From the NCBI GenBank assembly GCA_928724745.1, contig CAKMXJ010000008.1:372001-436000 (forward strand): DNA of 64,000 nucleotides, written 5' to 3'. The notes under the pieces are model-generated. The model searched no databases. It saw only the letters and a program-made list of their open reading frames with translations, and had not been told where the DNA came from. The translations under genes and the position numbers were made by a program. This document shows positions 47,914 through 60,048 of the stretch, piece by piece (the stretch's first letter is position 1; each line of letters opens with the position of its first letter). Origin of the DNA: Anthracocystis setariae. Lineage: Eukaryota > Basidiomycota > Ustilaginomycetes > Ustilaginales > Ustilaginaceae.

Positions 47914-49943
47914 GTTGGTGGGTGATGATGAGTTGAAAATGGAAATTGTTGTCGACAAATGAAGTTAGATTGTAGTGATGCAGCTGAGAAGCAAACTTAA
48001 TCGGACCAACAGACTATTGGATCGAGATTAGGCTAGAATTTGGTAGAAGCGTTGAAGAGCAAGTATCGCAGGGAACCAAGACAGGCGTGCGATTGATAGA
48101 TGAACAGGGTTTGGGTTGAACAGATAGTGGTAGGGGTATCTGTGTGTGGTATCAATGAAATCGTTCAATGGTGGTAGTTGGGAAAGAAAGAAGAAGAATG
48201 ACGGGCTCGAGCCACGGATGGTCCTATATACTTTGTGTCAAACGAGGCTGAAGTGAGTGAGCGTCACTTTCAGTCAGCTCAGATGGCCACGCCGAAACTG
48301 AAACACTGGCGATGCATGCCAGGCAGCGGAAGCCTAGATGCAAGTAGCCAGAGCGATGACGAGGCAGCGGCAGGCCCGACGAAACGGCACAGCGCAAGTG
48401 TGTGTGTGTGTGTGTGTGTGCGTGTGCTCAAATTCCGAGAGAGAGAGAGAGAGAGAGAAGCCAGAAATGACAACAAAGCGGGAGGTTTAGACAGGTACCA
48501 ATAAATACTGTAATTCTGCAGCATGTGCATCAGCTTGCAGCTATGAGAGAGTTCAAGGCGCAAGGACAGTGTCCAGCTTTGACAGATGCGGTGCGGCGGA
48601 CATCATCAGTTAGCTCCAAGTGGAAGAAGAGGCACGCGTCATTGATTGGTATTCAATAATATAATGAAAGTTTCTCGCCTGACCCTTTGGAGCTGATGAT
48701 GGATGGGTACAGACACCTCAGAGCGACGGCTTTTGGCTTCGAGCAACCAAGGACGCCCGACCACAGCTGCAGCAAAGCAATTAATTGATGAGAAAGCACG
48801 ATGCCACTACAGTAGACGTGAGAGGCGTCCGAGACTGCGACTTGCATGAACAGGCAAAATTGCAACTGCAGCTCAGTCTGCCCCCCAAAGCATGGGTGGG
48901 AGTTGTGGCAGCTGCAGCGACCCTCCAGAAAAAAAAAAAAAAAAGAAAAAAAAAGAAAAGTGGAGGTTTGACGTTGGTGGCCGTGAAGCGGTGCCCGAAA
49001 AAGTGTTGATTGATGTTGAAACCAGGCGATCTGCGGGTCAAAATAGAAACACGAGACGCCGAGGCACTTTAGCCCAGTCGATTTGTCTGGAAATTTGATT
49101 GAATAGTGGTAACTGTTTCTGTTTGGTGAATAAGGCTATGAGAACGGTTCCAACTAGCTGCACAACCGAACCAGACCACCTCACACCACACCACAGCTCC
49201 CTGGTCGGAACGATGCACCGATCCAACGTGGCTGGTTGGCTGGTTGGCTGGTTGGCTGGCAAATCAAGCCACTCGCTTCATTACACTTGAACGCCCTCTC
49301 GCTGTAGGATCGCCCTCTCAGTTCCGCAATCGGTCTCGGCCTGGCACCGAAGGCTGTGCTTGTGCGGTTGCATTTTGGGATACTTGCTCTGTGCGTGCGC
49401 CTCGTGACGATTCACCTTTGCGCCGCGATGGCATAGAAAGTGTGTGATGAAGGCTAGAGTTTGCAAATCGGTCTCTCTCCGCCGTCCGCCGCTCATTGAG
49501 ACCATCATTCGATTCACGCCATGTAGACAACACGATGCGATTTGCATGAACTGTATCATTGTCTTGAGCCATAACAGCGCAAAGAAGCTGCAGCTTTTCA
49601 TCATCCTTTACTTTACTTTACTTTACTGTACTGTACTTGTGCAGTACCGTACCGCACTACCGTTCAAGTATGCGTGCTATCAGGCTGGCGGGAAGGGAGT
49701 AACACGGACTTCGAAACTTATCATCGACCGGTGCGATAGAAAGATCAGCTTGGAAATGTTTGTTTGCTTCCCCGACCATTGACTCGCCGCTATGGTTTGG
49801 TTTTTTTTTTGCATGGCATGACGTTCCCTATGACGATGGCACCAACATCCGTCATTGGCACTCTTCCTACCCAGGCCTGTTTGTCAACTTTTGTTTCGTT
49901 GATGTGCATGTCAATTTACGCCCTGTTACCATTCTTGAAGGTG

Positions 49944-49979
<36 letters not shown>

Positions 49980-51916
49980 GCTCGCTCGCTCGCCCTCTTC
50001 CCTCTAATCCAGCGCTTCGTATGAGTCGCCGGTGTGTTCCATTCTGCCTGAGCCTAAGCCTCCAGCTGGGAGGTTGGCGCCTGCATTACGCAGGTAATTG
50101 AAGTGATTGACCGAGGGAACCATTTTGGACTGCTACAGAAGCGTGACCTTGGAGCGGTATTGTCAGTACTGTAGTAGTTACAGTTGCGTGCAGTACAGTA
50201 CTGCGCTGTACGCGAGCCCGCCCTCGGCCCACGCTCGCTGGTGATGATCGACGCATGACATCTGAATCGCAATCTCTTTGGTCAACTAATCGACGAGGAC
50301 CTCTTTCGCCCTCCCTAGCTTTGATTGGCCGCGTGACATGGGCAGCTAGGCTCACCTGGCAATACCAATTGAGCACCCCGACATAAACATAACGCCATTC
50401 TCAAGTGCATGTCCTTTGATTCAATATCACCGAGCAAGCTGCTGCTGAAAAGTTGAAACCTTTTCATCTAGAGATCTCGATCCGCAATGAAGCCGTTAAT
50501 TGGGAGTGAGTAGTTGACTGGCCGCTTATACCTTTGGAATTTGCCAAATGCCGCGATTCCAGCTATTGTATGGCATTGCTGCCAAGAGTACTGCACTGCA
50601 GCTGAATTTGCAAACAAGCTAGCAAGATGAACTGCACGGCGTTTCCGAGTGGGTTATCCCGAGCTCAGAAGCGCATCGACCCTTTGGTGCTTGAGCTCCC
50701 CCAGGGTTTGTACCGTCAGCGTCCTGATCGACCCTGTGCAGTCTCGCTTTGCTATGTCGGAGTAGCCGGTGTTTCGGGATCCAACTTACAGCATATAGTA
50801 TTTAGTAGCATAGAATATTCTGACCTTCTTGTCTTCTATATGATGTGCAATGAAGTCATCGTGCTTCCATGCCCCCGTTCCAGAATGCAATTAGTAGGTG
50901 TGCTATTTCGAGCGACACCACGTCTCGGATTCGCTGGAACATCTGCAAAGCCCTGTTCGCGGGTGAGCGCCAAGCGGAAGGTATTTTTAGCATCAGTGGC
51001 CAATATCAAACAGGAGAGCTCTCTCCTTTACGTGGCAAATGGCGTTTGTCTCGTTGGCCACACGTGGAAGGTCGGATCTTTGATGAATGCTGCATCACTC
51101 GGCAGTTAGACACTTTGTCTCTTTGGTAATCTGTTTGACGCTGTTAAGAGTTGCAAGTGATCACGACGAGACACCACCGGAAGTGTATCAACCCCCAACC
51201 TTGACCGAGCTGATGGCTTCCGTTTGGAAAGCTGTGCACCGAGAACACCTTCCGTCTGACTGTGACCATCAGGGTGGTTCGTTGCTGCGTGGTAAGTCAA
51301 TTTGTGTTATGCGTCCTTCCAACGCAGCAAGCTAGAGTGAGCCCTGTGGAGAGCATCCATGAGGAGAGCTATGCGGAGAGTCGACACAAATGAGGAATCT
51401 GGCGAAATCGGGAAATTGCATTTTCGATTTGGAAGATCGCCAAAGTGACAGCTGTTCTGAGCGCACGCGCCGCCGTTTTGACTCGCGTTGGGTTGCATTG
51501 AAAGTCGCTCAACCCTCTTGTCGTTGTAACTTATCACCACCACGTCACCACCTTTTGGTCCTTGCAACCATTCAACCGACCTGATCAGACCGCAAAATAG
51601 TCGATCGGACGGATCAACTCTCACCTTTGATCTGCATAGAGCTTTCAGCTCTCGGTCTCTGCTCTCAACGCTGGCTCTTGTCCGACGCCGGCGGGATTAC
51701 CAAAGCGGCGGCGTCTCTTGTCACTCTGCACTGTCCTTACGCCGCCTTTCCACTTTCTCAGTCCACTCGGTCCACAAGGAACTGCCTCCTTCAGCTCTCA
51801 ATCTCTACTATCCATCTCTATCAACTCTTCGAGCCGCAAACAGATCGTCAACTTGGATCCCTGCCACCGACTCAGTACTGAATAGCTTGCCGAATTGGAG
51901 CTGCACCCCGCCCACG
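47914..51916. other. 4-kb divergent intergenic region rich in microsatellites
   Basis: No supported gene. Holds (GT)n at 48398-48424, (GA)n at 48437-48459, an A-rich run at 48929-48958, GGTTGGCT repeats at 49228-49258, TTTAC/TGTAC repeats at 49609-49640, (CTTT)n at 49943-49979 followed by (CTCG)n, and inverted TACTGTA/GTACAGTACTG clusters at 50163-50205. The right-hand end is the pyrimidine-rich leader of VPS10. Confidence 0.55.
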
Positions 51917-54900
51917 ATGGCATCCGTCACCGGGCGCTCTAGCAGCGCGCGGCGTGGACTCCTTCTTGCTCTGGCTCTCATAGTCCTGCTCATTCCACTC
52001 CTTACATCTGCTGCCGATCCAAGCGTCAGTGTCACCCGCTTCCCCCACCTGCCTTCCAAAATCCACTACTTCCACGACTCCCCCATCGCGCTCTACCACG
52101 ATGCCACCTCTGGCACCGTCCACCGTTCCCAAGACGAAGGCAAATCTTGGTCACCTGTCTCTGGAACTCCTGCGGGTCAAGCCTCGCTGCTCGTCCCCCA
52201 CCCTTACGATCCCAACACCGCCTTCATCCTCTCGCGCGAACGCACCCACTGGCGTTCGGTCGATCGCGGCCAATCGTGGCAGCAGTTCGTAACTCCCGAA
52301 CCACCCGCCACCCGCGCCGGCGCACCCATGGAGTTCCACGCAGATCCCAAACATTGGGACTGGATCATCTTCACAGGCAAGAAATGCGGTATGTGGACCC
52401 CCTGGGGCGGACGCATCTGCCACGATGAAGCGTACTACACCCAAGATGCGTTCGCGACCAATCCGAATAAGCTCATCGAGTTTGTCATGCATTGCAGCTG
52501 GGCAAAGGCTACAGACGAGATCGACGTCAAGGACGAAGCGATCAAGAGGATTTTCTGCATTGCTTGGGAAGATGGTCAGGACAATGCCAAAAACAGGAGG
52601 GCGCAAGCCGTGCCGCAGAGTGGCGCCACCCGACTCTTCCAAAGCGACGACTTTTTCAAGACCAAAAAGATGGTCGAGCTCGATATGGGTAGAAATGCAA
52701 AGTATTTCGCCGGTTTGGGCTCGAGCAAGAGGTTCCTTGTCACCGCGCTCAAGGATTCACAGGGAGGATCTTCGAAAGCTGGCACAGAGATGGCCCTGTT
52801 CGTCACTAGGGATGGTGTCAAGTGGGACAAAGCTCAGTTCCCGCATGGCTCCGAGTTGCGCGAGAACGCATATACCGTGGTCGACAGCACTTCGCATTCC
52901 ATCATGATCGACGTGGTCGATTCCATCTTTGACAATACGGGGGTTCTGTTCACCTCTGACTCAACGGGCACGCAGTTCGTCGAATCGCTCCGAGGAACGC
53001 GCCGCACCGTCGACGGGCTGGTGGATTTCGAACACCTCGTCAAAATCGACGGGGTAGGGATCGCCAATGTGCAGCAGGACGACAATGTCCGATCTGTCAT
53101 CACCTTCGACGATGGAAGCAACTGGCATTCGCTCCAGCCGCCTACCGAGGACAGCGACGGTAACAAGATCGGATGTGATCCCAAAGACGCCAATGCTTGC
53201 GCTCTGCATCTTTGGAGTGTTTCCGGCAAGACCAACGTCGGCAAGCTGTTCTCGTCGATCGCACCTGGGTTTGTCATGGCGGTCGGCACGGTTGGCAGCG
53301 CGCTCAAGAACTACGACGAGTGCGATACCTTCCTCAGCACAGATGCGGGCAGGACCTGGAGGATGGTCAGTCGCGACGCACACAAGTACGAATTTGGCGA
53401 TCAGGGCAGTGTGCTTGTCATGGTCGATGATGAGGACGTCACCGACCATGTTTCTTACTCGACCAACTTCGGCAAGGACTGGCAGCGCCTGGATCTCGGG
53501 GTCAAGATGCGAGCCAAAGTGCTGACCACCATCCCGGACAGCACTTCGCTCAAATTCCTGCTCATCGGCAGCCAGACGCGTAGCCAGGCGGGCGGCAACG
53601 ATCGCAATGTGGCGCTCTTTTTGGACTTTGCAGAGATGAACAAGCGAAAGTGTGGCGAGGGCGATATGGAGAAATGGTACGTGCAGGCGAGGGAGGAGGG
53701 AAGTTGTCTGATGGGTCACAAGCAGTGGTATAAGCGCAGAAAGGCGGAGGCGGACTGCTTCGTCATGGACAAGTTCAACGATCCACAGGGCAAAGAAGAT
53801 GCGTGTCCCTGCACGGATGCGGACTACGAGTGCGATTTTGGGTTCGCAAGGGATACAAAGGGCGCATGTGTTGCGACAGGGACCGAGCCTATTCCCGCTG
53901 GAGCTTGTGCCAAGCCCACCGACACGTACATGGCTTCGTCGGGATATCGAAAGGTGCCTGGGAACACGTGCGATTCGAGCAAGGGCATCAAGAAGGACGA
54001 GAAAACGCAAAAGTCTTGCAGCGGCAGCAATGTGCCGCAAGAAGGTCAGGTGCTGCACAAGACGTTCACGTTCCCTTCGCTGGTTGTGGACAAGATGTAC
54101 TTCCCGGAATCGTCGAGTGTGCTTGTACAGCTTGCGGATGGGACGATTTTCCAGTCGCTCAACGATGGATATTCGTGGACGCAACTGTTCGGTAGTGGCG
54201 AGCCCAACTCGGCCGATGATCGATTCCTCACGATGGCGCTGCACGCCTACGACCAGAAGCGGGGCTACCTTGTCACGGCGGGTCAAAAGGTGTATGTGAC
54301 GACCGACCAGGGCGCCAGCTGGGACTGGTTCTCAGCACCTCTACCGGCCAATGGCCTCGGGATTGGGATTTTGGATTTCCACCCGGACAAATCCGACTGG
54401 TTGATCTGGACCGGCAGTCGCGACTGCACTTTCAGCACCGGAAAGGATTGCCACGCCGAGGCGTGGTCTACGCTGGACAATGGGCGGAATTGGGAAAAGA
54501 TCGAAACGTACGTACGCACCTGCTCGTGGGCCAGGGACAAGAAGCTCAAGATGGACGCGCGAACCATCTTGTGCGAGAGTTTTGAGGATAAGCGTGGCAA
54601 TCAACGTGACTTTACCACGCGCAATCGAATGCGCCTCGTGCGAGGTGACGAGTTCTACCGCAAACGCACCACGGTCTTCGACGCCATCGTCGGGTTCGCC
54701 GTGTTCGAACAGTATCTGGTGGTCGCCGAATACGTCTTGAGCGGGTCCAGTGCGAGTTTGCGACTGCAGGTCTCGTTGGATGGTCACAAGTTTGCTGAGA
54801 TCCACTTCCCGCCCGGGATGGAGTTGGGGACCAAGGCGTATACTGTGTTGGACTCGGTGACGGATGCGATCTTTTTGCACTTTACCACGCACCAGGAGAG

Positions 54901-56422
54901 TGGGTCCGAGTGGGGGACGTTGCTGAAGAGCAATTCCAACGGCACGTTCTACGCACAGTCGCTCGACTTTGTCAACCGCAACGACAAGGGGTTTGTGGAC
55001 TTTGAAAAGATGCTGGGCTTGGATGGGGTGGCGGTGGTGAATGTGGTGGCGAACCCGGACGATGCGACGGTGAGTCGGCAGAAGCAACTCGTCACGCGCA
55101 TCACGCATAACGACGGTGGCAGGTGGAAGGCGCTCGTGCCACCGAGGAGGGACGTGTATGGCGAGCCGTACGAGTGCAGTCAGTCTGGATGTGATTTGCA
55201 TTTGCATGGGTTTACGGAGCGTGACGATCCGAGGGCGACCTACAGTTCGCCGAGCGCTGTCGGTTTGATGATGGGCGTTGGCAATGTGGGCAAGAGGTTG
55301 GCAGCGTATCGGGATTCCGACACGTTCCTCACGCGCGATGGCGGGTTTACGTGGGAAGAGGTGCACAAGGACGCACACAAGTGGGAGTTTGGCGATCAAG
55401 GATCTATCATCATCCTAGTCAACGACGAAAAGGCCACCGATACAGTGCTGTACTCGCTCAACGAGGGGTTGAGTTGGGAGAGCTTCAAGTTTGGCCAAGC
55501 GTTGCGGGTGAGTCGGATCGTCAACGATCCCGAGGATCGACATCGACGATTTGTGCTGCTCGGCACGCCGACGGGGTCGGCGATCAAGAGTACGGCGGTG
55601 TATCTCGACTTTTCGGCGCTGGAGAAGCGCAAATGTGTGCTCGATGTAGCTCGACCGGAGATGGATGATTTCGAGTTGTGGTCTCCGTCCGAGAGGCGCG
55701 ATGAGGAGTGTCTGTTTGGACGACAGACGTACTACTACCGTCGCAAACGTAGGGCACAGTGTTATGTGGGCGAGAAGATTGTGCAGCCGCACTCGGTGGT
55801 CAAGACGTGTGCATGCACGGATGCGGATTTCGAATGCGAGTTTAACCACTACCGCGATTTGAACGGCGAGTGCGTTTTGTATCCCGGCGTGGCGGCGTTG
55901 CGTAACGACGGTGACGCTCAATGTCGTGCCGATGATAGCGATGGGTTTTGGTACGATCGGACGAATGTGCGCAAGATTGCGTATTCGACGTGTCAGGGTG
56001 GTAAGAGGCCCGATCGTGGCACTGCGCATGCGTGTCCTGGCAATCTGGCAGGACACGGTGTGGTTTGGTGGGCCACTGTGGTGCTTTGTCCCTTTGCGCT
56101 TGCTGGGTTGGTAGGGTATTGGTGGACCAAGAAACAAGGTCAACGTGGTGCAAGTTTGGGGATGGGCAGGATTCGATTGCCTGATAGTTCCAATCGGTTT
56201 GGTGGTGCCGATTCGGAATGGGCGCAAACCCTTCTGTCAACGCCAAGGTTTGTTCTGGGCGTTACAAGCGCCCTCATTGCTAGAGTTCGCGAAATCGCTT
56301 CGGATACGATCCCCGCCCTCCGAACAACCTCCTTCGGTGCTTACGGCGGTTACCGCCATCTCGAAACTGACCAAGACGCTGCAATCTTGGGCGATTACGA
56401 AGAAGACGGCATCGACCGTTAG
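51917..56422 (+). CDS. VPS10: VPS10, vacuolar protein sorting receptor (sortilin family)
   Basis: 1501 aa from ATG 51917 (CCCACGATGG context). Type I Golgi receptor that carries carboxypeptidase Y-like hydrolases from the trans-Golgi to endosomes. Signal peptide: GLLLALALIVLLIPLLTSAADP. Two VPS10 domains follow, each a ten-bladed propeller with BNR/Asp-box repeats (SQDEGKSWSP, SVDRGQSWQQF, STDAGRTWRM, TTDQGASWDWF, TRDGGFTWEEV) and a ten-Cys module: first at ~578-650 (CGEGDMEKWY ... CPCTDADYECDFGF), second at ~1238-1325 (CVLDVARPEMDDFELW ... CACTDADFECEF). Membrane span WWATVVLCPFALAGLVGYWW (~1380-1400), then a ~100-residue cytoplasmic tail containing YGGYRHLETD, a Yxx-hydrophobic sorting signal candidate, and an acidic end. 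Length and tandem VPS10 units match yeast Vps10. Confidence 0.95.
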   Translation: MASVTGRSSSARRGLLLALALIVLLIPLLTSAADPSVSVTRFPHLPSKIHYFHDSPIALYHDATSGTVHRSQDEGKSWSPVSGTPAGQASLLVPHPYDPNTAFILSRERTHWRSVDRGQSWQQFVTPEPPATRAGAPMEFHADPKHWDWIIFTGKKCGMWTPWGGRICHDEAYYTQDAFATNPNKLIEFVMHCSWAKATDEIDVKDEAIKRIFCIAWEDGQDNAKNRRAQAVPQSGATRLFQSDDFFKTKKMVELDMGRNAKYFAGLGSSKRFLVTALKDSQGGSSKAGTEMALFVTRDGVKWDKAQFPHGSELRENAYTVVDSTSHSIMIDVVDSIFDNTGVLFTSDSTGTQFVESLRGTRRTVDGLVDFEHLVKIDGVGIANVQQDDNVRSVITFDDGSNWHSLQPPTEDSDGNKIGCDPKDANACALHLWSVSGKTNVGKLFSSIAPGFVMAVGTVGSALKNYDECDTFLSTDAGRTWRMVSRDAHKYEFGDQGSVLVMVDDEDVTDHVSYSTNFGKDWQRLDLGVKMRAKVLTTIPDSTSLKFLLIGSQTRSQAGGNDRNVALFLDFAEMNKRKCGEGDMEKWYVQAREEGSCLMGHKQWYKRRKAEADCFVMDKFNDPQGKEDACPCTDADYECDFGFARDTKGACVATGTEPIPAGACAKPTDTYMASSGYRKVPGNTCDSSKGIKKDEKTQKSCSGSNVPQEGQVLHKTFTFPSLVVDKMYFPESSSVLVQLADGTIFQSLNDGYSWTQLFGSGEPNSADDRFLTMALHAYDQKRGYLVTAGQKVYVTTDQGASWDWFSAPLPANGLGIGILDFHPDKSDWLIWTGSRDCTFSTGKDCHAEAWSTLDNGRNWEKIETYVRTCSWARDKKLKMDARTILCESFEDKRGNQRDFTTRNRMRLVRGDEFYRKRTTVFDAIVGFAVFEQYLVVAEYVLSGSSASLRLQVSLDGHKFAEIHFPPGMELGTKAYTVLDSVTDAIFLHFTTHQESGSEWGTLLKSNSNGTFYAQSLDFVNRNDKGFVDFEKMLGLDGVAVVNVVANPDDATVSRQKQLVTRITHNDGGRWKALVPPRRDVYGEPYECSQSGCDLHLHGFTERDDPRATYSSPSAVGLMMGVGNVGKRLAAYRDSDTFLTRDGGFTWEEVHKDAHKWEFGDQGSIIILVNDEKATDTVLYSLNEGLSWESFKFGQALRVSRIVNDPEDRHRRFVLLGTPTGSAIKSTAVYLDFSALEKRKCVLDVARPEMDDFELWSPSERRDEECLFGRQTYYYRRKRRAQCYVGEKIVQPHSVVKTCACTDADFECEFNHYRDLNGECVLYPGVAALRNDGDAQCRADDSDGFWYDRTNVRKIAYSTCQGGKRPDRGTAHACPGNLAGHGVVWWATVVLCPFALAGLVGYWWTKKQGQRGASLGMGRIRLPDSSNRFGGADSEWAQTLLSTPRFVLGVTSALIARVREIASDTIPALRTTSFGAYGGYRHLETDQDAAILGDYEEDGIDR

Positions 56423-56982
56423 CCTTCCCCCCCCCTCACTTCCCTCTTTTCATCTCTTCCCCCCTCCCCCCCTCCACTGGAGTAATTCGAGCCGATTTCA
56501 TGCGCACACATGTCTATTATCTGCAAGCAGCAACACAAAGGGGGAAAACCACCCCAAAACCAAACCAAAAAAAAAAAAAGAAAAAAAGAATAATTAAATG
56601 TGTGTGTGTGTTTTATTCATGATGTGATGATTAAAGAGGACCGAAACCGCGATGATCGAGAAATTCCTACAAGCCTTAGCAGCCAAGTTTCCACTCTGGT
56701 TGCATTTTCAAGGCGGGGGAACCCAAGCTAAGAGGGCAAGCGTTCCAAAATCTAGACAACAGGGAGATGGGATGAATCCGGGGCAAGAGTGGACAAACGT
56801 TCACCTTATGTCACCGCGCGGGGAAAAGGGGGGACCAACACGGCAGCCCAAACGTAACGTGAATGGCGTTTGGCTGCCGTGCTCTTCTTGCCTTGCTAAG
56901 CCAAACCGAAAATCGAACGTGACGCGAATATGCCGTAGAAATACAGTGTAGTGTTGGTAGTATAGTTTAGTTGTTCGACAGT
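56423..56982. other. Intergenic between convergent VPS10 and MADS genes
   Basis: C-rich run right after the VPS10 stop, an A-rich stretch at 56567-56594 and TGTGTGTG at 56600-56610. Likely the two polyadenylation regions. Confidence 0.5.
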
Positions 56983-58803
56983 TTAGACGGGGTTGGTTGG
57001 GAAACTCAAATCGAATGGCAAGGCGCTGCTGGCATTGACCGCGACGGGCTGGACTAGCGTGTTTTGCGCTTGCTTCATGTCCATTCCTAGCCAAGGTCGC
57101 ATGCCTGCTGCAGTTGCGTCGAGCTTTCCTCCGTCGCGTGGCGGACTCTCCTCCTCGGAAGAGCTGGTTGCGCTTGCGCCGAGCGCGCAAGGTCGATTAC
57201 TTCTGCGCTGGATGAGGTCCGGTGTGGCGGAACTCGCTTGTGAACCAGAACGGATGGCGGATGACTTGCTGTCCGGCGAGGCAAAGCTGCCGGCTGCAAA
57301 CGCCGCGGGAAGAGGCGTTGTACCGTTGACGCCTACAGCTGGCACTGGGGAGGCAGAACTCATGTGCATGGACTGTGGACTGAGCGAGCCTGTGTAAGCA
57401 GCGACTGGCGGTGCCAGATGACCAGACGAACTGGGTGCATCGAGACTAGCAAACGCAGTCACAGGTCGAATGATGTTTGCTGGTGACGCATGGTTGTTGC
57501 CAGCAGGAACCGAAGGTGCCTGTGCAGAAGCGTAAGTCGCTTCATTGTACATAGGTGCTACTGGTCGCTGGATACCTGTTGAGGCTGGACGAGACACGAA
57601 ATCTGGATTTGGCGCAAAAGGCGAACCAGTTGCATTCAAAGCGAGACCTTGTTCGGGAGCACCCTTGGCAGCAAATGCGGCCGACATAGATGCCTCGTGT
57701 GGCGGTTGGGGCGAGTTACTCGGGGACAGGAAGGTTGCTTGCGACGGAGCCGACAACCCAAAAGCATCCTGCTGTTGCTCGAACATGGTGGGTGCCAAGA
57801 GCGAATTGGCGGTCACAGGCCGCTGAGTGGTCGAGCCCTTAGATCCACCGGGGAGAACATCCGAGAAACTGAATCGACGGCCGCCTGGTGTTGTAACTGT
57901 GCCTCCTGGAGTGATGCCAAATCCAGGCGTAGAGGGCGTAACAAAGATGCCTAGGCGATCATTGTTTGGCATGGGAATGGACATGCTGACGCGCTGCTGT
58001 TTTCTGGTCGAGTTCGTTACGGGAGCATTTGTTTGACCTGCAATGGTATCACCGAAGAAAGCGGGAGCGGCGGGCTGCGTGGCCATCGATGGTGCCAAGC
58101 CACTACCAACCATATGCTGGGGTAAAGGTGGATTGGAAAGGAAAGAATGGCTGAGCGATAGCGGTTCAGGGAATTGCTGGCCCGCAAATTGGCCGTTGCC
58201 GGCTGGAATGCTTGCCGATCGACCTTGGCTCTTTCGGCGAAGGGCTGCATTGACTGCTTGTTTTGCTGTTGGCGAGGCACCCGCGGCCGTGTTTGCCGAG
58301 CCAAACTGGATAGGAGAGGCACCGTGGGCCAAAGCCAGCCTGTTGTTTCGTGGTGGTGAGGAAGGCTCAGCTTTGCGTTTGATGCCGGTTACCCTGCCAT
58401 CGCTGGCCCCGTTCGGACCTGCACCGCCGTTGGCGCCGCTTGGACCCGTAAAGTCATCATCGCGGCCATCAGCATCGCCGCTGGCGTTGCCATTATCATC
58501 GTTGTCGTTGTCGTCTGCATCATTGTCGTCCGAGTCCTTGTCGAGGTTAAGGTAGTGCTGAGGTCCCTTTCGTTCTGCCGCACCTTCGTATTCAGTGTAG
58601 CGCAAGAGATGAAGGTCAATGTCGGTGGAGCAGAACTCGGCGAGCTTGCCATTGTGGCCGAATACAATTACGGCCACCTGTGAATCCGTCAGAACCGCGA
58701 GTTCATGCGCCTTTTTGAAGAGACCTGCTTTGCGCTTGAGGTACGTGACGGATCGGTTGCGATCTTCCTTGATGGGCTGAATCTTGATCTTTTTGCGACC
58801 CAT
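56983..58803 (-). CDS. MADS-box transcription factor, MEF2/RLM1 type
   Basis: 606 aa from ATG 58803 ([11 protein letters not shown]), the standard MADS start. MADS box residues 1-57: [54 protein letters not shown]. The [14 protein letters not shown] helix and the short following MEF2-type extension ([14 protein letters not shown]) place it with yeast Rlm1/Smp1 rather than with SRF-type Mcm1. Then a poly-Asp/Asn acidic tract (~93-115) and a long Ser/Pro/Ala-rich activation-type region to the C-terminus, with scattered Ser-Pro and Thr-Pro sites that a MAP kinase could use. In yeast, Rlm1 is the output of the cell-wall integrity MAPK; that role here is inference. Convergent with VPS10. Confidence 0.9.
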   Translation of the reverse strand: MGRKKIKIQPIKEDRNRSVTYLKRKAGLFKKAHELAVLTDSQVAVIVFGHNGKLAEFCSTDIDLHLLRYTEYEGAAERKGPQHYLNLDKDSDDNDADDNDNDDNGNASGDADGRDDDFTGPSGANGGAGPNGASDGRVTGIKRKAEPSSPPRNNRLALAHGASPIQFGSANTAAGASPTAKQAVNAALRRKSQGRSASIPAGNGQFAGQQFPEPLSLSHSFLSNPPLPQHMVGSGLAPSMATQPAAPAFFGDTIAGQTNAPVTNSTRKQQRVSMSIPMPNNDRLGIFVTPSTPGFGITPGGTVTTPGGRRFSFSDVLPGGSKGSTTQRPVTANSLLAPTMFEQQQDAFGLSAPSQATFLSPSNSPQPPHEASMSAAFAAKGAPEQGLALNATGSPFAPNPDFVSRPASTGIQRPVAPMYNEATYASAQAPSVPAGNNHASPANIIRPVTAFASLDAPSSSGHLAPPVAAYTGSLSPQSMHMSSASPVPAVGVNGTTPLPAAFAAGSFASPDSKSSAIRSGSQASSATPDLIQRRSNRPCALGASATSSSEEESPPRDGGKLDATAAGMRPWLGMDMKQAQNTLVQPVAVNASSALPFDLSFPTNPV

Positions 58804-60016
58804 TTTGTGCAAAAGAAAAGTCGGTGAGATTACGTTTTATGTGCGGAATGGGTTGTGACGGCGGGCACTGCCAACACAGGCTACCGAAAGCAGTGGTTCG
58901 CTCGAGTATCAGAGCCTCTATCGAAGCGAAAAGGATGAGAAGTGATAAGTGCAAAACAAAAGCAAGTATCAATTGGCCAAGCTAGCTCGTTCACCCATCA
59001 AGTTGGCATGCAGCGGTTCATGTGTCGAACGGAGAGAGCGTAATTTGCTTTGGTGGCGAGATCTCGGATCTACCAGCGGATCTACGAGCGATGACCGTTT
59101 CGTGTATGGTCAAGTGTAGCGCTGGCTATGGGTGCGGGTGCGGGTGCGGGTCCGAGAAAGCTGTCGAAGTGATGGAAGTGTGTCGATGGTATCGGAGGTC
59201 AAGATGGAGCACGCAAGCTGGCCAGATGGGGGTTGCTTGGGAGAGTGAGTGGAATGGTGTTTGAGGAACGTCTGAAGAATGCAACCGGAGGCTCGGCTCT
59301 AGTGACGGTGATCGTAGGGAGCAGGATGGAGTAGAGAGACGAGCAGAAGTTGGGGTGGATATGAGGAGGCGTTGGTTGTGCGGATGTCGATGCGGCAAAT
59401 GATGTCAGGATATCCAAGGCGGCGTCGTCGGAGGAGGCGACGGGTGTCGGCAAACAGGAGGGGTTTGCTGATGAGCAGCCACACTCTCTCAAGCGGATAC
59501 AGTAAGTCAAGGCGGGTTGGGTGGTTGGTTGGTTGCTCGAGGGCGTCGTTTACAGGAATCCAACGCTGGGTTAAGCGGGCTTTTGGGCTTTTGGGCTCCA
59601 AGACTGCCAAGAAGCGCTCCGCTCGCTGCACATACGGCGATTCACTGCCCAATCCACCTCACCTTTTTTCTTGTTTCCGCAACTCAGCGGAGAGCCAAAG
59701 TCGAGTACAGTAAAGTTACAAAATAACAAAATACAAAGAATTTTAAACCAAGTCGTGATCTTGGCTTGCAAATCGGACAAGCCGGCTGTATCCACCTGCC
59801 ACCTCCACTTCGCTCTTTGTCGGCGTGGGCAGTGGCTACAAGCGAATCATACCAAGTTTGCGGCCTAGCCGACATGAGATTCGGCCATGCCGAACACTCG
59901 TCGCTTCAAGCAAGTGGCAGGGATGCAATGACAACCTCAACAGTCAAGCGGCTCAGAATGGGAGACGGACGGCACGATGGACGTTAGACAAGCAATCTTC
60001 TGTACCTGATTGCATC

Positions 60017-60048
<32 letters not shown>

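Noticed and set aside
45037..47925. 962-codon open frame on the plus strand opposite the HAM1-like gene
   Set aside because: Mirror frame created by the strong codon bias of the minus-strand gene; Leu/Val/Glu monotone composition and no domain.
50627..51109. 160-codon ATG frame in the VPS10 upstream region
   Set aside because: Mixed codon use, no recognisable motif, no supporting context; too weak to call.
52961..55399. Long minus-strand frames (441 and 352 codons) opposite VPS10
   Set aside because: Shadows of a GC-rich coding strand; VPS10 motifs are on the plus strand.
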